Of a stretch of 61,920 nt of DNA, positions 25,695-35,341 are shown in pieces. This DNA comes from Cytophagales bacterium. Lineage in GTDB: Bacteria > Bacteroidota > Bacteroidia > Cytophagales > Cyclobacteriaceae. Both the position numbers and the translations under genes were made by a program. The notes under the pieces are model-generated. The model had not been told where the DNA came from. It saw nothing but the letters and a program-made list of their open reading frames with translations, and searched no databases. How positions within the stretch are numbered: position 1 is the stretch's first letter; every line of letters begins with the position of its first letter. The stretch spans positions 1 to 61,920 of the forward strand of contig JAFLBQ010000012.1 of NCBI GenBank assembly GCA_017303805.1, written 5' to 3'.

Positions 25695-26498
25695 TTGATT
25701 TCTGTTTTTGAAATACTTGGCTATTTAGCTGCCACCCTGGTAGGAGTGGTGTTGGGCGCTTTGGGGGGCGGTGGCTCCATTCTTTCTATCCCTATATTGG
25801 TTTATTTGTTTGGCATTGAGCCGGTGCTGGCCTCTGCTTACTCTTTATTTATTGTTGGCGCTACCAGCTTGGTGGGTGCCATTCCTAAATACCGCGAGCA
25901 TTTAATTAACCTGCGCACCGGGATTCTGTTCGGCATTCCATCAATTACTGCAATCTTCTGTACCCGTAAGTGGATTGTGCCCGCCCTGCCCGATGTGATT
26001 CTTCAAACTGCACACTTTACAGTAACCAAACGAGTATTGTTGTTAGGCTTATTTGGTTTGTTGATGGTGCTGGCTTCCGTTCCAATGATTCGCAATCGAA
26101 GCGAGCGACCAAAAAAAAATAAACGCTTCAGAATTTTTCTTGTAATTATTGAAGGAACGCTGATTGGATTTTTAACCGGGCTGGTGGGCGCAGGTGGGGG
26201 GTTCTTGATTATCCCGGCTCTCGTACTGCTTACCGGTTTAAATTTTAAAACAGCCGTAGGCACTTCATTATTTATTATCGCCATTAATTCACTGCTTGGC
26301 TTTTTAGGCGATGTGCTTACCTACTCCATGGATTGGCCCTTTCTGTTATCCGTTACCAGCCTGGCTATAGCCGGTATTTTTGCAGGCAACTTATTAGCCC
26401 GAAGGCTTGCGGCCGACAAGCTGCGCAAGGCTTTCGGCTGGCTTACGCTGGCTGTTGGTATTTTCATTTTGGTGCGGGAGAGCTGGCTGACACCTTAA
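25695..26498 (+). CDS. TauE/SafE-family membrane permease
   Basis: 267 residues from a TTG codon 6 bp after rlpA. About eight transmembrane helices in two halves, each opening with the TauE repeat signature: GVVLGALGGGGSILSIP near residue 16, and GFLTGLVGAGGGFLIIP near residue 157. The family exports sulfite or other sulfonates and organic anions. The substrate is not evident. The two-gene spacing suggests co-transcription with rlpA, though no functional link is known. Confidence 0.9.
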   Translation: MISVFEILGYLAATLVGVVLGALGGGGSILSIPILVYLFGIEPVLASAYSLFIVGATSLVGAIPKYREHLINLRTGILFGIPSITAIFCTRKWIVPALPDVILQTAHFTVTKRVLLLGLFGLLMVLASVPMIRNRSERPKKNKRFRIFLVIIEGTLIGFLTGLVGAGGGFLIIPALVLLTGLNFKTAVGTSLFIIAINSLLGFLGDVLTYSMDWPFLLSVTSLAIAGIFAGNLLARRLAADKLRKAFGWLTLAVGIFILVRESWLTP

Positions 26499-26568
26499 AG
26501 AAGCTATTTTTTGAGCAAAATTCAACCTTTTTAAAATTTCTTACCTGCTTTTGCAACAATTTGGTTTT

Positions 26569-26607
26569 ACTATCGGTTAAGATAGTGTTACTATCAAAAA
26601 AGATAGT
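26569..26607. promoter_or_regulatory. Tandem palindromic operator of the TetR gene
   Basis: Two perfect inverted repeats ACTATC-N6-GATAGT lie at 26569-26586 and 26590-26607, separated by GTT. The second ends 10 bp before the tetR ATG. Period 21 bp, so both face the same side of the helix. This is a typical autoregulatory operator for a TetR dimer pair. Confidence 0.8.
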
Positions 26608-26617
26608 GACAATACCA

Positions 26618-27301
26618 ATGCCTACACTCAACTTTAAGCTAAACCCGCACCTGTTTCTGCGCGACCCGCAGCATACCGAACTGGGGCAGAGAATTATCAG
26701 CGCCAGCGTAAAACTTATTGACACGTTGGGGTTTGAGCAGTTTACATTTAAAAAAATGGCCGAAGAAATCGACTCCACCGAAGCTTCGGTTTATCGTTAC
26801 TTCGAAAACAAACACCGCCTGTTATTATACCTGGTGGCCTGGTATTGGAACTGGCTGGAGTACCGCATCGATTTGTACACGAGCAGCCTTGCATCGCCCC
26901 ACGAAAAGTTAAAGGCCTGCATACGCATATTGGCAGCCGAAAAAAAATTTGATAACTCATTTGAGTTTATCGATGAAGAGGCCCTGCACCGCATTGTGGT
27001 GGCCGAGTTGGATAAGACCTACTTAACCAAGCAAGTTGACAGCGACAATAAAGAAGGATTGTTTGGCGGATTTAAATCGCTCTGCAAAAAAATTGGCACC
27101 TGGGTGTGCGAAATCAACCCGGCCTATCCGTACCCGCATGCTCTGGTAAGTACTTTATTGCTTACCGCTAAGCATCAGCAGTTTTTTGCTGAGCACCTGC
27201 CTTCGCTAACCAACTTACCGCAAGTACCCAACCGGTACACTGCCCTGGAAAAGTTTTTAGAAAATGTGGTATTCCATTCAATAGCCGAAATCCATGCTTA
27301 G
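26618..27301 (+). CDS. TetR-family transcriptional regulator of the efflux operon
   Basis: 227 residues from the ATG at 26618. The N-terminal helix-turn-helix spans about 20-70 (RIISASVKLIDTLGFEQFTFKKMA, then EASVYRYFENKHRLL). The C-terminal ligand domain is long and unlike named subfamilies. Its stop overlaps the ATG of the ABC gene by 8 bases. With the double operator just upstream it probably represses itself and the whole transporter operon. Confidence 0.92.
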   Translation: MPTLNFKLNPHLFLRDPQHTELGQRIISASVKLIDTLGFEQFTFKKMAEEIDSTEASVYRYFENKHRLLLYLVAWYWNWLEYRIDLYTSSLASPHEKLKACIRILAAEKKFDNSFEFIDEEALHRIVVAELDKTYLTKQVDSDNKEGLFGGFKSLCKKIGTWVCEINPAYPYPHALVSTLLLTAKHQQFFAEHLPSLTNLPQVPNRYTALEKFLENVVFHSIAEIHA

Positions 27302-29462
27302 TAACGATCAGATAGTGCGCTGCCTGCGCGAGGTAGCTTTTAAACTCAGGCACGATTACGCTTCGGAAGATTTGCACGATGTAGAGGCCAACCAGCGTAC
27401 CTACCTGGAAGAAGACCTTACCGAATTTAAACGCGACCTGATTGAGGCTGGCAACAAAATGCGGCTTCTGTTTTTACCCTATAAGCTCGATCGGGCTGCG
27501 TTTGAAGAATTCTTTGTTAATCAGCCCGGGCCGGTACTTACATTCATGCAAAAGGCCGATCACATCATTCCGGTGTTGCTTTCGCCTGGCAAAAGAAAAA
27601 TTGAAGCCACCACCATCGAAGCGGAAGTTGACCGCGAAGAAACCTTTCGCTCGCTGCAAGACGTTTCGCTTTATGTACAAGGATTAAACGAAGTAGAATT
27701 TTTTGCGGTGTTTGCCTATGAGAGCCCGGTAAGCATGGAGGCCACCGATGGCAAAAAGCCAACACCCGTAAAGCGCTTGCTACGGCTGCTGGGTACCGAA
27801 AAGAAAGAGATCTTTTATATTCTACTCTATGCGGTAATTATCGGGTTAATCGGGCTGGTAATTCCACTGGGAATCCAAACTACCGTAGAATTGATTTCGG
27901 GAGGCGTGTTTTTCAGCTCGGTGTATGTGCTGATTGTATTGGTGATACTGGGCGTGCTGCTAAGTGGAGGTTTGCAGGTGGTGCAAATAAGCCTGGTAGA
28001 ATTTTTACAGCGGAGAATTTTTGCCAAGGCATCGCTTGAGTTTGCGTTTCGCATTCCGCGCATTCGTATGGAAGCGTTGCAGCGCAACTACGCTCCGGAA
28101 TTGATCAACCGTTTTTTTGATGTAGTAAATATTCAAAAAGGCTTGCCTAAACTTCTTATCGATCTCTCCTCGGCAGCTATTCAGATTTTGTTTGGCTTGT
28201 TACTCATTTCGCTCTATCACCCCTTCTTTGTTTTCTTTGGCTTGGTGTTGGTGCTTATTTTAGGACTAATTTTTACACTCACCGGCCCGCGCGGACTTAG
28301 CTCCAGCATAGAAGAATCGAAGTACAAATACAAAGTTGCCCAGTGGCTGGAAGAACTGGGGCGCGCGCTGCACTCATTTAAATTGGGCGGCTCTACTGAC
28401 TTACCCCTGCGCAAAACCGATTACAACCTTAACAACTACCTTAAAAACCGAAAGGTGCACTTTCGGGTGTTACTAACGCAGTTTTCATTTATCGTTTTAT
28501 TCAAAGCCCTTATTACCGGTGGGTTGCTTATTATGGGAACGCTGCTGGTGGTAGATCGGCAAATTACCCTTGGGCAGTTTGTGGCATCTGAAATCGTAAT
28601 CATTCTTATCCTGAATGCGGTAGAGAAAATTATCATGTACATGGATGTGATTTACGATTTGTTAACTGCCGTGGATAAAGTAGCCCAGGTAACAGACCTG
28701 CCCACCGAGCGCTCGGGCGGATTGGACTTTCCAACAGCAAGCCGCGAGGGGTTTCACTTGCGCACACTTAATCTTAAGTACCGCTACAGCAGCAGCGGGT
28801 ATTATGCGCTTAAAGGAGTTAATCTGGAAATTAAACCAGGCGAGATAGTGTGCGTGAGCGGCAAAGGAAATTCCGGTAAAACCACTTTAATGAATGTGAT
28901 TACCGGTTTGTACACCGATTTTGAAGGTGGTGTGATTTATAATAATTATTCGCTGCGCGACTTAGACTTAACGCATTTGCGCGATCAAATTGCAAAAAAT
29001 ATTTCGCAGGAAGATTTGTTTGACGGCACCATTTTAGAAAACATAACCCTGGGCCGCAGAACTACCACAGTGCACGATGCCCTCTATGCACTGGAGCAAG
29101 TAGGCCTGAGCGATACCATCAACTCGTTACCCAAAGGATTGGAAACACCCATTATCAGCGGGGGCAAAGGGCTTACCAAAACGATTATTCACAAACTGAT
29201 TTTAGCCCGTTGCATTGCCAAGCGGCCGCGCTTGCTGGTGTTGAATGATTTTTTTGCACCGCTTTCCAAAAACGACAAACTGGATTTGATGCGGTGCATT
29301 ACGCAGCCACAGCACCAGTGGACGGTGCTCATAGTTTCTAAAGACCCGTTGGTTATGAGCGCCTGCGACCGCATTCTTATTTTAGAAGAAGGCCAGGTTG
29401 CACACGAAGGAACATTTGAAGTACTAACTCAACAAGGAGCATTAAAAGATTTAATTGCATAG
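27294..29462 (+). CDS. ABC transporter (membrane plus nucleotide-binding) with degenerate ATPase motifs
   Basis: 722 residues in the order: N-terminal region of about 170 residues without known motif, membrane domain with about six helices (about 180-460), and nucleotide-binding domain (about 490-722). Walker A is intact (GKGNSGKTT, about 522-530). The signature that should be LSGGQ reads ISGGKGLT (about 620) and Walker B reads LLVLND (about 646), with Asn and Asp where Asp-Glu is expected. Hydrolysis may therefore be weak. Layout and neighbours (HlyD, TolC) fit a type I-like exporter without peptidase domain. Confidence 0.88.
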   Translation: MLSNDQIVRCLREVAFKLRHDYASEDLHDVEANQRTYLEEDLTEFKRDLIEAGNKMRLLFLPYKLDRAAFEEFFVNQPGPVLTFMQKADHIIPVLLSPGKRKIEATTIEAEVDREETFRSLQDVSLYVQGLNEVEFFAVFAYESPVSMEATDGKKPTPVKRLLRLLGTEKKEIFYILLYAVIIGLIGLVIPLGIQTTVELISGGVFFSSVYVLIVLVILGVLLSGGLQVVQISLVEFLQRRIFAKASLEFAFRIPRIRMEALQRNYAPELINRFFDVVNIQKGLPKLLIDLSSAAIQILFGLLLISLYHPFFVFFGLVLVLILGLIFTLTGPRGLSSSIEESKYKYKVAQWLEELGRALHSFKLGGSTDLPLRKTDYNLNNYLKNRKVHFRVLLTQFSFIVLFKALITGGLLIMGTLLVVDRQITLGQFVASEIVIILILNAVEKIIMYMDVIYDLLTAVDKVAQVTDLPTERSGGLDFPTASREGFHLRTLNLKYRYSSSGYYALKGVNLEIKPGEIVCVSGKGNSGKTTLMNVITGLYTDFEGGVIYNNYSLRDLDLTHLRDQIAKNISQEDLFDGTILENITLGRRTTTVHDALYALEQVGLSDTINSLPKGLETPIISGGKGLTKTIIHKLILARCIAKRPRLLVLNDFFAPLSKNDKLDLMRCITQPQHQWTVLIVSKDPLVMSACDRILILEEGQVAHEGTFEVLTQQGALKDLIA

Positions 29463-29465
29463 GCC

Positions 29466-30752
29466 ATGCTAAATATTTCTAATAAGTCAGTAGAGAAAAT
29501 GATGCCGCAAGACCGGCTTTACTCGCTGCGTTCGTTGCGTACACCCATGGCTGGAAAAATTCTGGCCCGGTGGCTTATGGGCATTGGTATAATCTTTTTT
29601 ATTATTCTGTTTGCCCCGTGGCAACAGAACATCCGGGGCACCGGCAAAATTACTGCCCTTAACCCGGCTAACCGCCCGCAAACTGTTGAAACCGTTATTG
29701 CCGGAAGAATTCAAACCTGGAAGGTGAACGAAGGGCAGTACGTAAGCAAAGGCGATACAATAGCTATTGTAAGCGAGGTAAAAGAAAAATATTTCGATCC
29801 GCAATTGCTGGTACGCTTGCGCGAAGTAATAGCATCTAAAGAGAGCAGCCTGCAATCGAAAGACGATAAGGCCAAAGCCTTGCGCAAACAAATAGCGGCA
29901 CTGCACGAAGCCATGCGTACCAAAGTAGAACAATCGAAAGCGAAATTGGAAGCTGAACAGGTAAAGTATAACAACGCAAAAAATCAATTTGAGCGAAATC
30001 AAAAATTGTTCGAGGCTGGCAATATTCCGCTCACCAAATTTCAGGATGTAGAGTACAAGTACCAGGGTGCCGAAGCTGATTACGTAAATGCGAAGATTGA
30101 GATTGACCGGGTGCAAGCCGAATACTTAGACAAGATAAACAAGGCCGAATCGGATCTGAACAACACGTTAGCCGAACAATTTGATACACAGGCCGAGCTG
30201 GCCAAGCTGCGCAACGAGTTGGTGAATATGGAAATTCGTAGCCAGCAGTATGTTATTCGGGCACCACAAAATGGTTTTGTGGTAAAAGCCAGCCGCGCGG
30301 GTATTGGCGAAACATTGAAAGAAGGAGAACCGGTTTGCACCATTATGCCTCAATCGGCCGATGTAGCTGTAGAGATGTATGTGAAAGCGATGGATGTGCC
30401 CCTCATCAGCAAAGGGCGCAAAGTGCGCATTGAGTTCGATGGCTTTCCGGCACTGCAATTCAGTGGGTGGCCCAGTGTGTCGGTTGGTTCGTTTGGCGGC
30501 CTGGTAGAAGTAATTGATTTTGTAAACTCCAAACCCGGAGAGTTTCGCATACTGGTAGTGCCCGACCCAAATGATGACCCGTGGCCGCGGCAAATCCGCA
30601 ACGGCTCCGGCACCCAGGGTTGGGTAATGCTTGACGATGTGCCAGTGTGGTATGAAATCTGGCGACAGCTAAATGGCTTTCCTCCAAGCCTGTACGAAGA
30701 ACCCCTGGACGCACAACTTGCCTCACCCGAAAAACCTGCCAAGTCGAAATGA
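29466..30752 (+). CDS. HlyD-family periplasmic adaptor
   Basis: 428 residues with a single transmembrane helix (about 33-52), a lipoyl/barrel-sandwich half (RPQTVETVIAGRIQTWKVNEGQ), a long coiled coil (about 110-255, rich in K/E/A/Q) and a second barrel half (VIRAPQNGFVVKASRAG). It bridges the ABC transporter to the outer-membrane channel. It follows the ABC gene by 3 bp and overlaps the TolC gene by 4. Confidence 0.93.
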   Translation: MLNISNKSVEKMMPQDRLYSLRSLRTPMAGKILARWLMGIGIIFFIILFAPWQQNIRGTGKITALNPANRPQTVETVIAGRIQTWKVNEGQYVSKGDTIAIVSEVKEKYFDPQLLVRLREVIASKESSLQSKDDKAKALRKQIAALHEAMRTKVEQSKAKLEAEQVKYNNAKNQFERNQKLFEAGNIPLTKFQDVEYKYQGAEADYVNAKIEIDRVQAEYLDKINKAESDLNNTLAEQFDTQAELAKLRNELVNMEIRSQQYVIRAPQNGFVVKASRAGIGETLKEGEPVCTIMPQSADVAVEMYVKAMDVPLISKGRKVRIEFDGFPALQFSGWPSVSVGSFGGLVEVIDFVNSKPGEFRILVVPDPNDDPWPRQIRNGSGTQGWVMLDDVPVWYEIWRQLNGFPPSLYEEPLDAQLASPEKPAKSK

Positions 30753-32209
30753 GAGCTGCACTTATTATCTGTTGGGGTATTGTAGGGATAAGCTTGCGCG
30801 CACAGCCTGCTTTACAGGAGGCGCTCTTGCTACCTGATAGCGTAACCACATTTACGATCGGTAATTTATACGGTGCCATGTGGCAGTACCATCCGGTAAT
30901 AAAACAAGCTGCGTTGTTATCTGAAGGAGCGCAACAAGACATTCGCTTTGCAAAGGGAAGCTTCGACCCCAAGATAGAAGTACAGGGAAACCTGAAAGAA
31001 TACGATACGAAAGAATATTATAACAAGTGGTACGGAGCTTTTACGGTACCTACGTGGTTTCCGGTTGACCCCAAGGTGGGCATTGAACGCAACACCGGCA
31101 CCTACCTGAGCACTGAAAACTTATTGCCGGCCGAAGACTACAACCGGCAATTGTTTGCAGGCCTTTCGTTGCCGCTTGGCCGGGGTTTGCTTACCGATGA
31201 ACGCAGAGCCACTTTAAAGCAGGCGCAGTTGGGCCTTGCGTTGGCCGAAGCTGAAAAAATCAAAATGATAAACAAAGTATTGCTGGAAGCAGCCAAGGAT
31301 TATTGGCAATGGTACTTTGCGTATTACAACTACCAGTTGAATGCCCGCAACGCACAGGTAGCAGAAGAAATTTTTAAACGCGTGCGCTTGAATGCAAAGA
31401 TGGGCGAAGCCAGTGCGTTGGATACCCTGCAGGCTGACATAACCCGCCAGCAACGGATGGTAGAACGACAAGAAGCTTATCTTGATCTGATTAACTCATC
31501 GGTTAAACTTTCCAACCATTTGTGGGATTCGCTCGGCAACCCGCTGCAAGTAACCGCCCGGCTTGCTCCGCAGCCCTTGTCCAATGCCGAGTTACTTTCA
31601 GATGCCCTGCTACAACAATTGCTTCAGTTGGCATCCGAAAACCATCCGGACCTTCAAAAAATTACGGTGAAGCTTGATCAGTTAGAGATTGAGCGCAAAC
31701 TCGCGGTGGAGTTTTTAAAACCCCGTCTAAATCTCAATTACAATTTTCTTAACCAACCCCTGCGCCCCACCGGTGAGCTTCAAAGTTTTTCTTTCTTAAC
31801 CAACTACAAGTTTGGTTTGGATTTTTATATGCCGTTGTTGCTGCGAAAAGAACGCGCCAAAGTAGCTCAAACCCGGTTAAAGATTTTAAACACCACCTAC
31901 GAACGCACCCAAACGCAGCGTGAAATTTTGAATCAAGTGCAAACAACCTACAATCAGATTGTAAACACGCATACCCTATTGCAACAACAAAACGCCATGA
32001 CGAGCAATTACCAGCGGTTGTTGCAAGGCGAGTTATTAAATCTGGAAAATGGCGAAAGTGATTTGTTTAAAATTAATGTGCAACAGGAGAAAGTAATTCT
32101 TGCTCAGTCTAAACTCTTAAAGCTGCGCGCAGAATACGAAAAGCAAAAAGCGTTACTGTGGTGGGCAGCCGGCTTAATAAATTCTGAGTTTGGTAATTCA
32201 AATAGGTAA
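30749..32209 (+). CDS. TolC-family outer-membrane channel
   Basis: 486 residues with a signal peptide ending SLRAQ and no lipobox. The helical hairpins characteristic of TolC (TLKQAQLGLALAEAEKIKMINKV region; LDTLQADITRQQRMVERQEAYLD) alternate with strand pairs. The ATGA start overlaps hlyD. Completes a tripartite exporter; the cargo is unknown, no adjacent candidate peptide gene is visible. Confidence 0.92.
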   Translation: MRAALIICWGIVGISLRAQPALQEALLLPDSVTTFTIGNLYGAMWQYHPVIKQAALLSEGAQQDIRFAKGSFDPKIEVQGNLKEYDTKEYYNKWYGAFTVPTWFPVDPKVGIERNTGTYLSTENLLPAEDYNRQLFAGLSLPLGRGLLTDERRATLKQAQLGLALAEAEKIKMINKVLLEAAKDYWQWYFAYYNYQLNARNAQVAEEIFKRVRLNAKMGEASALDTLQADITRQQRMVERQEAYLDLINSSVKLSNHLWDSLGNPLQVTARLAPQPLSNAELLSDALLQQLLQLASENHPDLQKITVKLDQLEIERKLAVEFLKPRLNLNYNFLNQPLRPTGELQSFSFLTNYKFGLDFYMPLLLRKERAKVAQTRLKILNTTYERTQTQREILNQVQTTYNQIVNTHTLLQQQNAMTSNYQRLLQGELLNLENGESDLFKINVQQEKVILAQSKLLKLRAEYEKQKALLWWAAGLINSEFGNSNR

Positions 32210-32303
32210 CCGGTTTCGCTCCAGCGACTTCGAATGCTCCAAATTAAAATTTCACCTTAATTGAAATGCGTGTACCAGGTGTTGAGATTTGTAACTCAAA
32301 AAC

Positions 32304-33554
32304 TCAATTACCTACAACCCACGCAGTAAGGTAATGCCGTGGTGATTTTACAAGCACTTTATAAAAAGAAGATTTGACTTCGGGTTGAAAGCTGAATTTC
32401 ATTTGGTGAGCTGCTACAGTTTTAACCTTTTTGTACGCATCGGCCGAGCCGGTTGAAAAGTTATTGGTAGTGGCGATAAAAACTTCCAGGCTATCCAAAT
32501 CAAGATTTAGTAGTTCCCATTCAACCAAAATGCTATCGGCCTCGTGCCTGGCCTTTAATGCCGCAATATCTACAGCTCCAATAAACGGCACTCCGTCTAA
32601 TTCCTGCTTTGTTGCTTCAGGAATAATCAGGGTAAGATGTGCAGCAATAGAGGGCATAATATCAACCATGGCGGGAGTTTCTCTAAAGTGTGCATTCAAA
32701 TTTTTACTATTGGTAGTAATCCACGTCAGACGCTCACGCTCAGACTGGCCCCCGTGGTGTTTGCCCGTAGCCGCATCCCGGCCGTGGTCAGTTGTAATTA
32801 CAATCAACCAGTCTTCTTTAAACTTCTCCTCCCGCGCTTTTATCGCATTCCAGATTTTTCCTATCTGCGCATCGGCTGTTTGCACGGCCTCATGCAATTG
32901 CGGACTGTCGCCATACATGTGGCCCGTGTCATCGGTAAACTCCAGGTACACCCAGGTTAAATCGGGTGCATGGTTGGTAACGGCCTCGGCCGCAGCGGTT
33001 GTTACGGCATCATCAATTTGCTGAATAAACTTTCGATCGGGGCGGTGGGGAAAGCGAAGGGTATCGTACTCCAGGCTATCGTACTTAAAATTTAGTTTAG
33101 GAGCTCCGGCCGCAGGCAAGCCTTCGCCTATCAACTTGGTGCGGTTATCCAACCAGGTAGAAAAAATGGCCGTAGTAAGGGGCTTGGGTTGCGTAGCCGC
33201 AATTCTGAAGATATTCCAGTAGTTGTAATTGGGTTCGGCTATATCGTTATCCCACACATTGTGTTTATTGGCCCATGTGCCGGTAATTAAACTATTGTAA
33301 CCCACCGCAGAGATGGTGGGCGTTTTACTGTAGCCGTTTGCATTGCCCCCGGTGTAGGCGCGGGTATAGCCGCCCACTTGTGCAATTTCTTTAAGCGTGG
33401 GTAAGTCAAGCTTTTCAATAACATCGGCTGGTATGCCATCAACAATAATGAATAAGGCTTTTGGTTGGAGGGCGGTACCTTCTGGCGCTTTTGGCAGACA
33501 CCCTGTAACCGAAAAAATTGCAACCAGAATAAAGATTTTAAAAAGCTTTTGCAT
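32304..33554 (-). CDS. Alkaline-phosphatase-superfamily lipoprotein (type I phosphodiesterase-like)
   Basis: 416 residues with a lipobox (VTGC, Cys19). The type I phosphodiesterase/nucleotide pyrophosphatase core has its metal ligands in order: Asp in [10 protein letters not shown], nucleophile Thr in the [16 protein letters not shown] region, Asp/His in DDTGHMYGD, Asp-His in TTDHGRD and His in GKHHGGQ. A short C-terminal Ig/FN3-like domain ([17 protein letters not shown]) follows. It probably cleaves phosphate esters at the cell surface or periplasm. Last gene of the SusCD operon. Confidence 0.9.
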   Translation of the reverse strand: MQKLFKIFILVAIFSVTGCLPKAPEGTALQPKALFIIVDGIPADVIEKLDLPTLKEIAQVGGYTRAYTGGNANGYSKTPTISAVGYNSLITGTWANKHNVWDNDIAEPNYNYWNIFRIAATQPKPLTTAIFSTWLDNRTKLIGEGLPAAGAPKLNFKYDSLEYDTLRFPHRPDRKFIQQIDDAVTTAAAEAVTNHAPDLTWVYLEFTDDTGHMYGDSPQLHEAVQTADAQIGKIWNAIKAREEKFKEDWLIVITTDHGRDAATGKHHGGQSERERLTWITTNSKNLNAHFRETPAMVDIMPSIAAHLTLIIPEATKQELDGVPFIGAVDIAALKARHEADSILVEWELLNLDLDSLEVFIATTNNFSTGSADAYKKVKTVAAHQMKFSFQPEVKSSFYKVLVKSPRHYLTAWVVGN

Positions 33555-33557
33555 AAA

Positions 33558-34472
33558 CTATTGCGTGTTCAGTGAGTAGGTAGCAACTACAGCAAAATGA
33601 TCGGATGCGTAGCCCTCTACCGAAATTCCCGATCCATCCAATGGGCCACCAACTAACCGAATGTCGTTCAAAGAATACGCATTATCAGGAGAATGATAAA
33701 TTATATCGATCCGGTCGTAAACTTCATCGGGTGTTCTAATGGGTGTCCATGTATTACCGGGAAAGTTAGCGGCATTTGAAAATTTCAGCCGATAGGCATC
33801 TATCAGCCCGGCATCGGCAACCGCATTACTTACCGGCCAGGATACTGTTTTTCCAAAATGAAGGTTGCTGGCTGCGGTCGTTGCGTTCCAGTCAAGGTGC
33901 GAGGGCTCGTTGAAATCACCTGTTACAAAAACCGGAATGTTTTCAGCTTTCATCGATTCGATCTGAGTTATAACGGGGCCGATTTCCGGTAGGCGAGTTT
34001 GTGAAGCACTACCTATTGCCTGCTCGGGCGTTGTAATTATACCGTCTCTGAAATCGTACGGTTCGTACGGGTATGGCGAAAGATGAACTGTAAATACCGC
34101 CACCTGAAGATTCTTGTTTACCTGTACTACCACACCATCGGTAAGCAAGCGAACAATAGGAAACCGGCTTAAAATTCCGGTATCCTGATTACTCATGTTT
34201 GCTCTTGTTTTAGGAAAGTGGTGCTGGTGATACTTTAGTTTGGTGGCCAGGTCATTTAATTTCTCTACGGAGATTTCCTGAAATCCGATTACATCGGGAA
34301 AAGTTTCGCGTAGCACCTTAAGCGTTATGCTATTATCTACAGAATACAGCACGTTAAAGGTCATTACCTTGAGTTCATTGAACTCTTCTTCGACCTTCGG
34401 CACCACCGATGACCGATCGCACCCGCTTGCTACCGCCAGCAATAATAGAAAATACAGCCCCGCCTGTCGCAT
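33558..34472 (-). CDS. Endonuclease/exonuclease/phosphatase-family lipoprotein
   Basis: 304 residues from the ATG at 34472, which opens a lipobox signal (LAVASGC). The EEP fold is complete: LKVMTFNVLY, metal ligand Glu in VIGFQEIS, VFVTGDFNEP, and the catalytic Asp-His in YASDHFAVV. Family members include sphingomyelinases, inositol phosphatases and nucleases. The 3-bp gap to the next phosphoesterase gene and lipid anchors on both suggest joint surface processing of one class of phosphate ester. Confidence 0.92.
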   Translation of the reverse strand: MRQAGLYFLLLLAVASGCDRSSVVPKVEEEFNELKVMTFNVLYSVDNSITLKVLRETFPDVIGFQEISVEKLNDLATKLKYHQHHFPKTRANMSNQDTGILSRFPIVRLLTDGVVVQVNKNLQVAVFTVHLSPYPYEPYDFRDGIITTPEQAIGSASQTRLPEIGPVITQIESMKAENIPVFVTGDFNEPSHLDWNATTAASNLHFGKTVSWPVSNAVADAGLIDAYRLKFSNAANFPGNTWTPIRTPDEVYDRIDIIYHSPDNAYSLNDIRLVGGPLDGSGISVEGYASDHFAVVATYSLNTQ

Positions 34473-34489
34473 CAAAAGTAGATTAACGT

Positions 34490-35335
34490 CTAAACAGAAA
34501 ACACATTCGTTACGGAGTACCAATAAACCCAGGCCGAACCATCTTTGTAATAAATATCGTATGCTATGGAAACCGTTTCGGCACAAACATCAAATCTGCC
34601 AGTTCCGGTTTGTACGAATTTATATTCGTATCCATCATTGTCCGTTCCAGCCAGATACTCACCAAACGTGGCTGTACCTCTTGTTGCGCCAGAAAATGCC
34701 GGAGTAAGCGTGAGCACTACTTTTGCATTGGGGAACGCACCATAGTCGATAAGATTACCGATAAGTGTGAGCTGGCTTCCACTTAAAACACTCGTGGCGG
34801 CTTTGAGCACATCATCTCCACCCCAATTTATTGCATTTGTTAAGGTTCCATTAAAAATGGAAAGCGGTGTAGTGCACTCATCATCAACGATGGTAAATAA
34901 AATACTCGTATTAGCAGGATTGGTTATTCCTAACCCAACTTTAATATTAGGCTGGCTGGTTGACAAAAGTTTTACCTCCACCTTCCTGGGCAACGTGGAC
35001 ACTTCTTCATTGTCAATTGTCTTTATCCACAATGTATCCGAAACCAGTTTACCGGATTTAATTTTAAGGGTGGTTGTTGAAAGTAGAAAATCGGTACCCG
35101 ATGTTGCATTCGTGCCGGTAGCCTGAAACGTAAGATCAATATCTTGAGCATACGGTTGTGCGGCCCACAATTGCACAAGAACCGGGTAGCCCACTTCGCT
35201 ATTTGAAAATTCGTTGAGGTTTGCAGTTTGATTTCCCTTTATTGCCGCAAATTCATATACCGGGTCAATAATCTTCTCATCATTCTCACAGGCAATAAAA
35301 ATTATCGAAATAGATAGTAGTAGTAGCTTTTTCAT
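34490..35335 (-). CDS. Surface lipoprotein with Calx-beta-like domain (SusE/F position)
   Basis: 281 residues with a lipobox (FIAC). After the anchor comes a domain with Calx-beta features (GTNATSGTDFLLSTTTLKI, KSGKLVSDTLWIKTIDNEE), then a beta-rich C-terminal half (about 150-281) with Trp/Tyr-rich end. It sits directly after susD, where SusE/F-type ligand-binding lipoproteins are found. No enzyme motif. Likely helps capture the imported substrate. Confidence 0.75.
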   Translation of the reverse strand: MKKLLLLSISIIFIACENDEKIIDPVYEFAAIKGNQTANLNEFSNSEVGYPVLVQLWAAQPYAQDIDLTFQATGTNATSGTDFLLSTTTLKIKSGKLVSDTLWIKTIDNEEVSTLPRKVEVKLLSTSQPNIKVGLGITNPANTSILFTIVDDECTTPLSIFNGTLTNAINWGGDDVLKAATSVLSGSQLTLIGNLIDYGAFPNAKVVLTLTPAFSGATRGTATFGEYLAGTDNDGYEYKFVQTGTGRFDVCAETVSIAYDIYYKDGSAWVYWYSVTNVFSV

Positions 35336-35341
35336 AGTCAA

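Noticed and set aside
27294-29462. Bacteriocin exporter with peptidase C39 domain
   Set aside because: The N-terminal region shows no Cys/His peptidase motif and no leader-peptide gene is adjacent.
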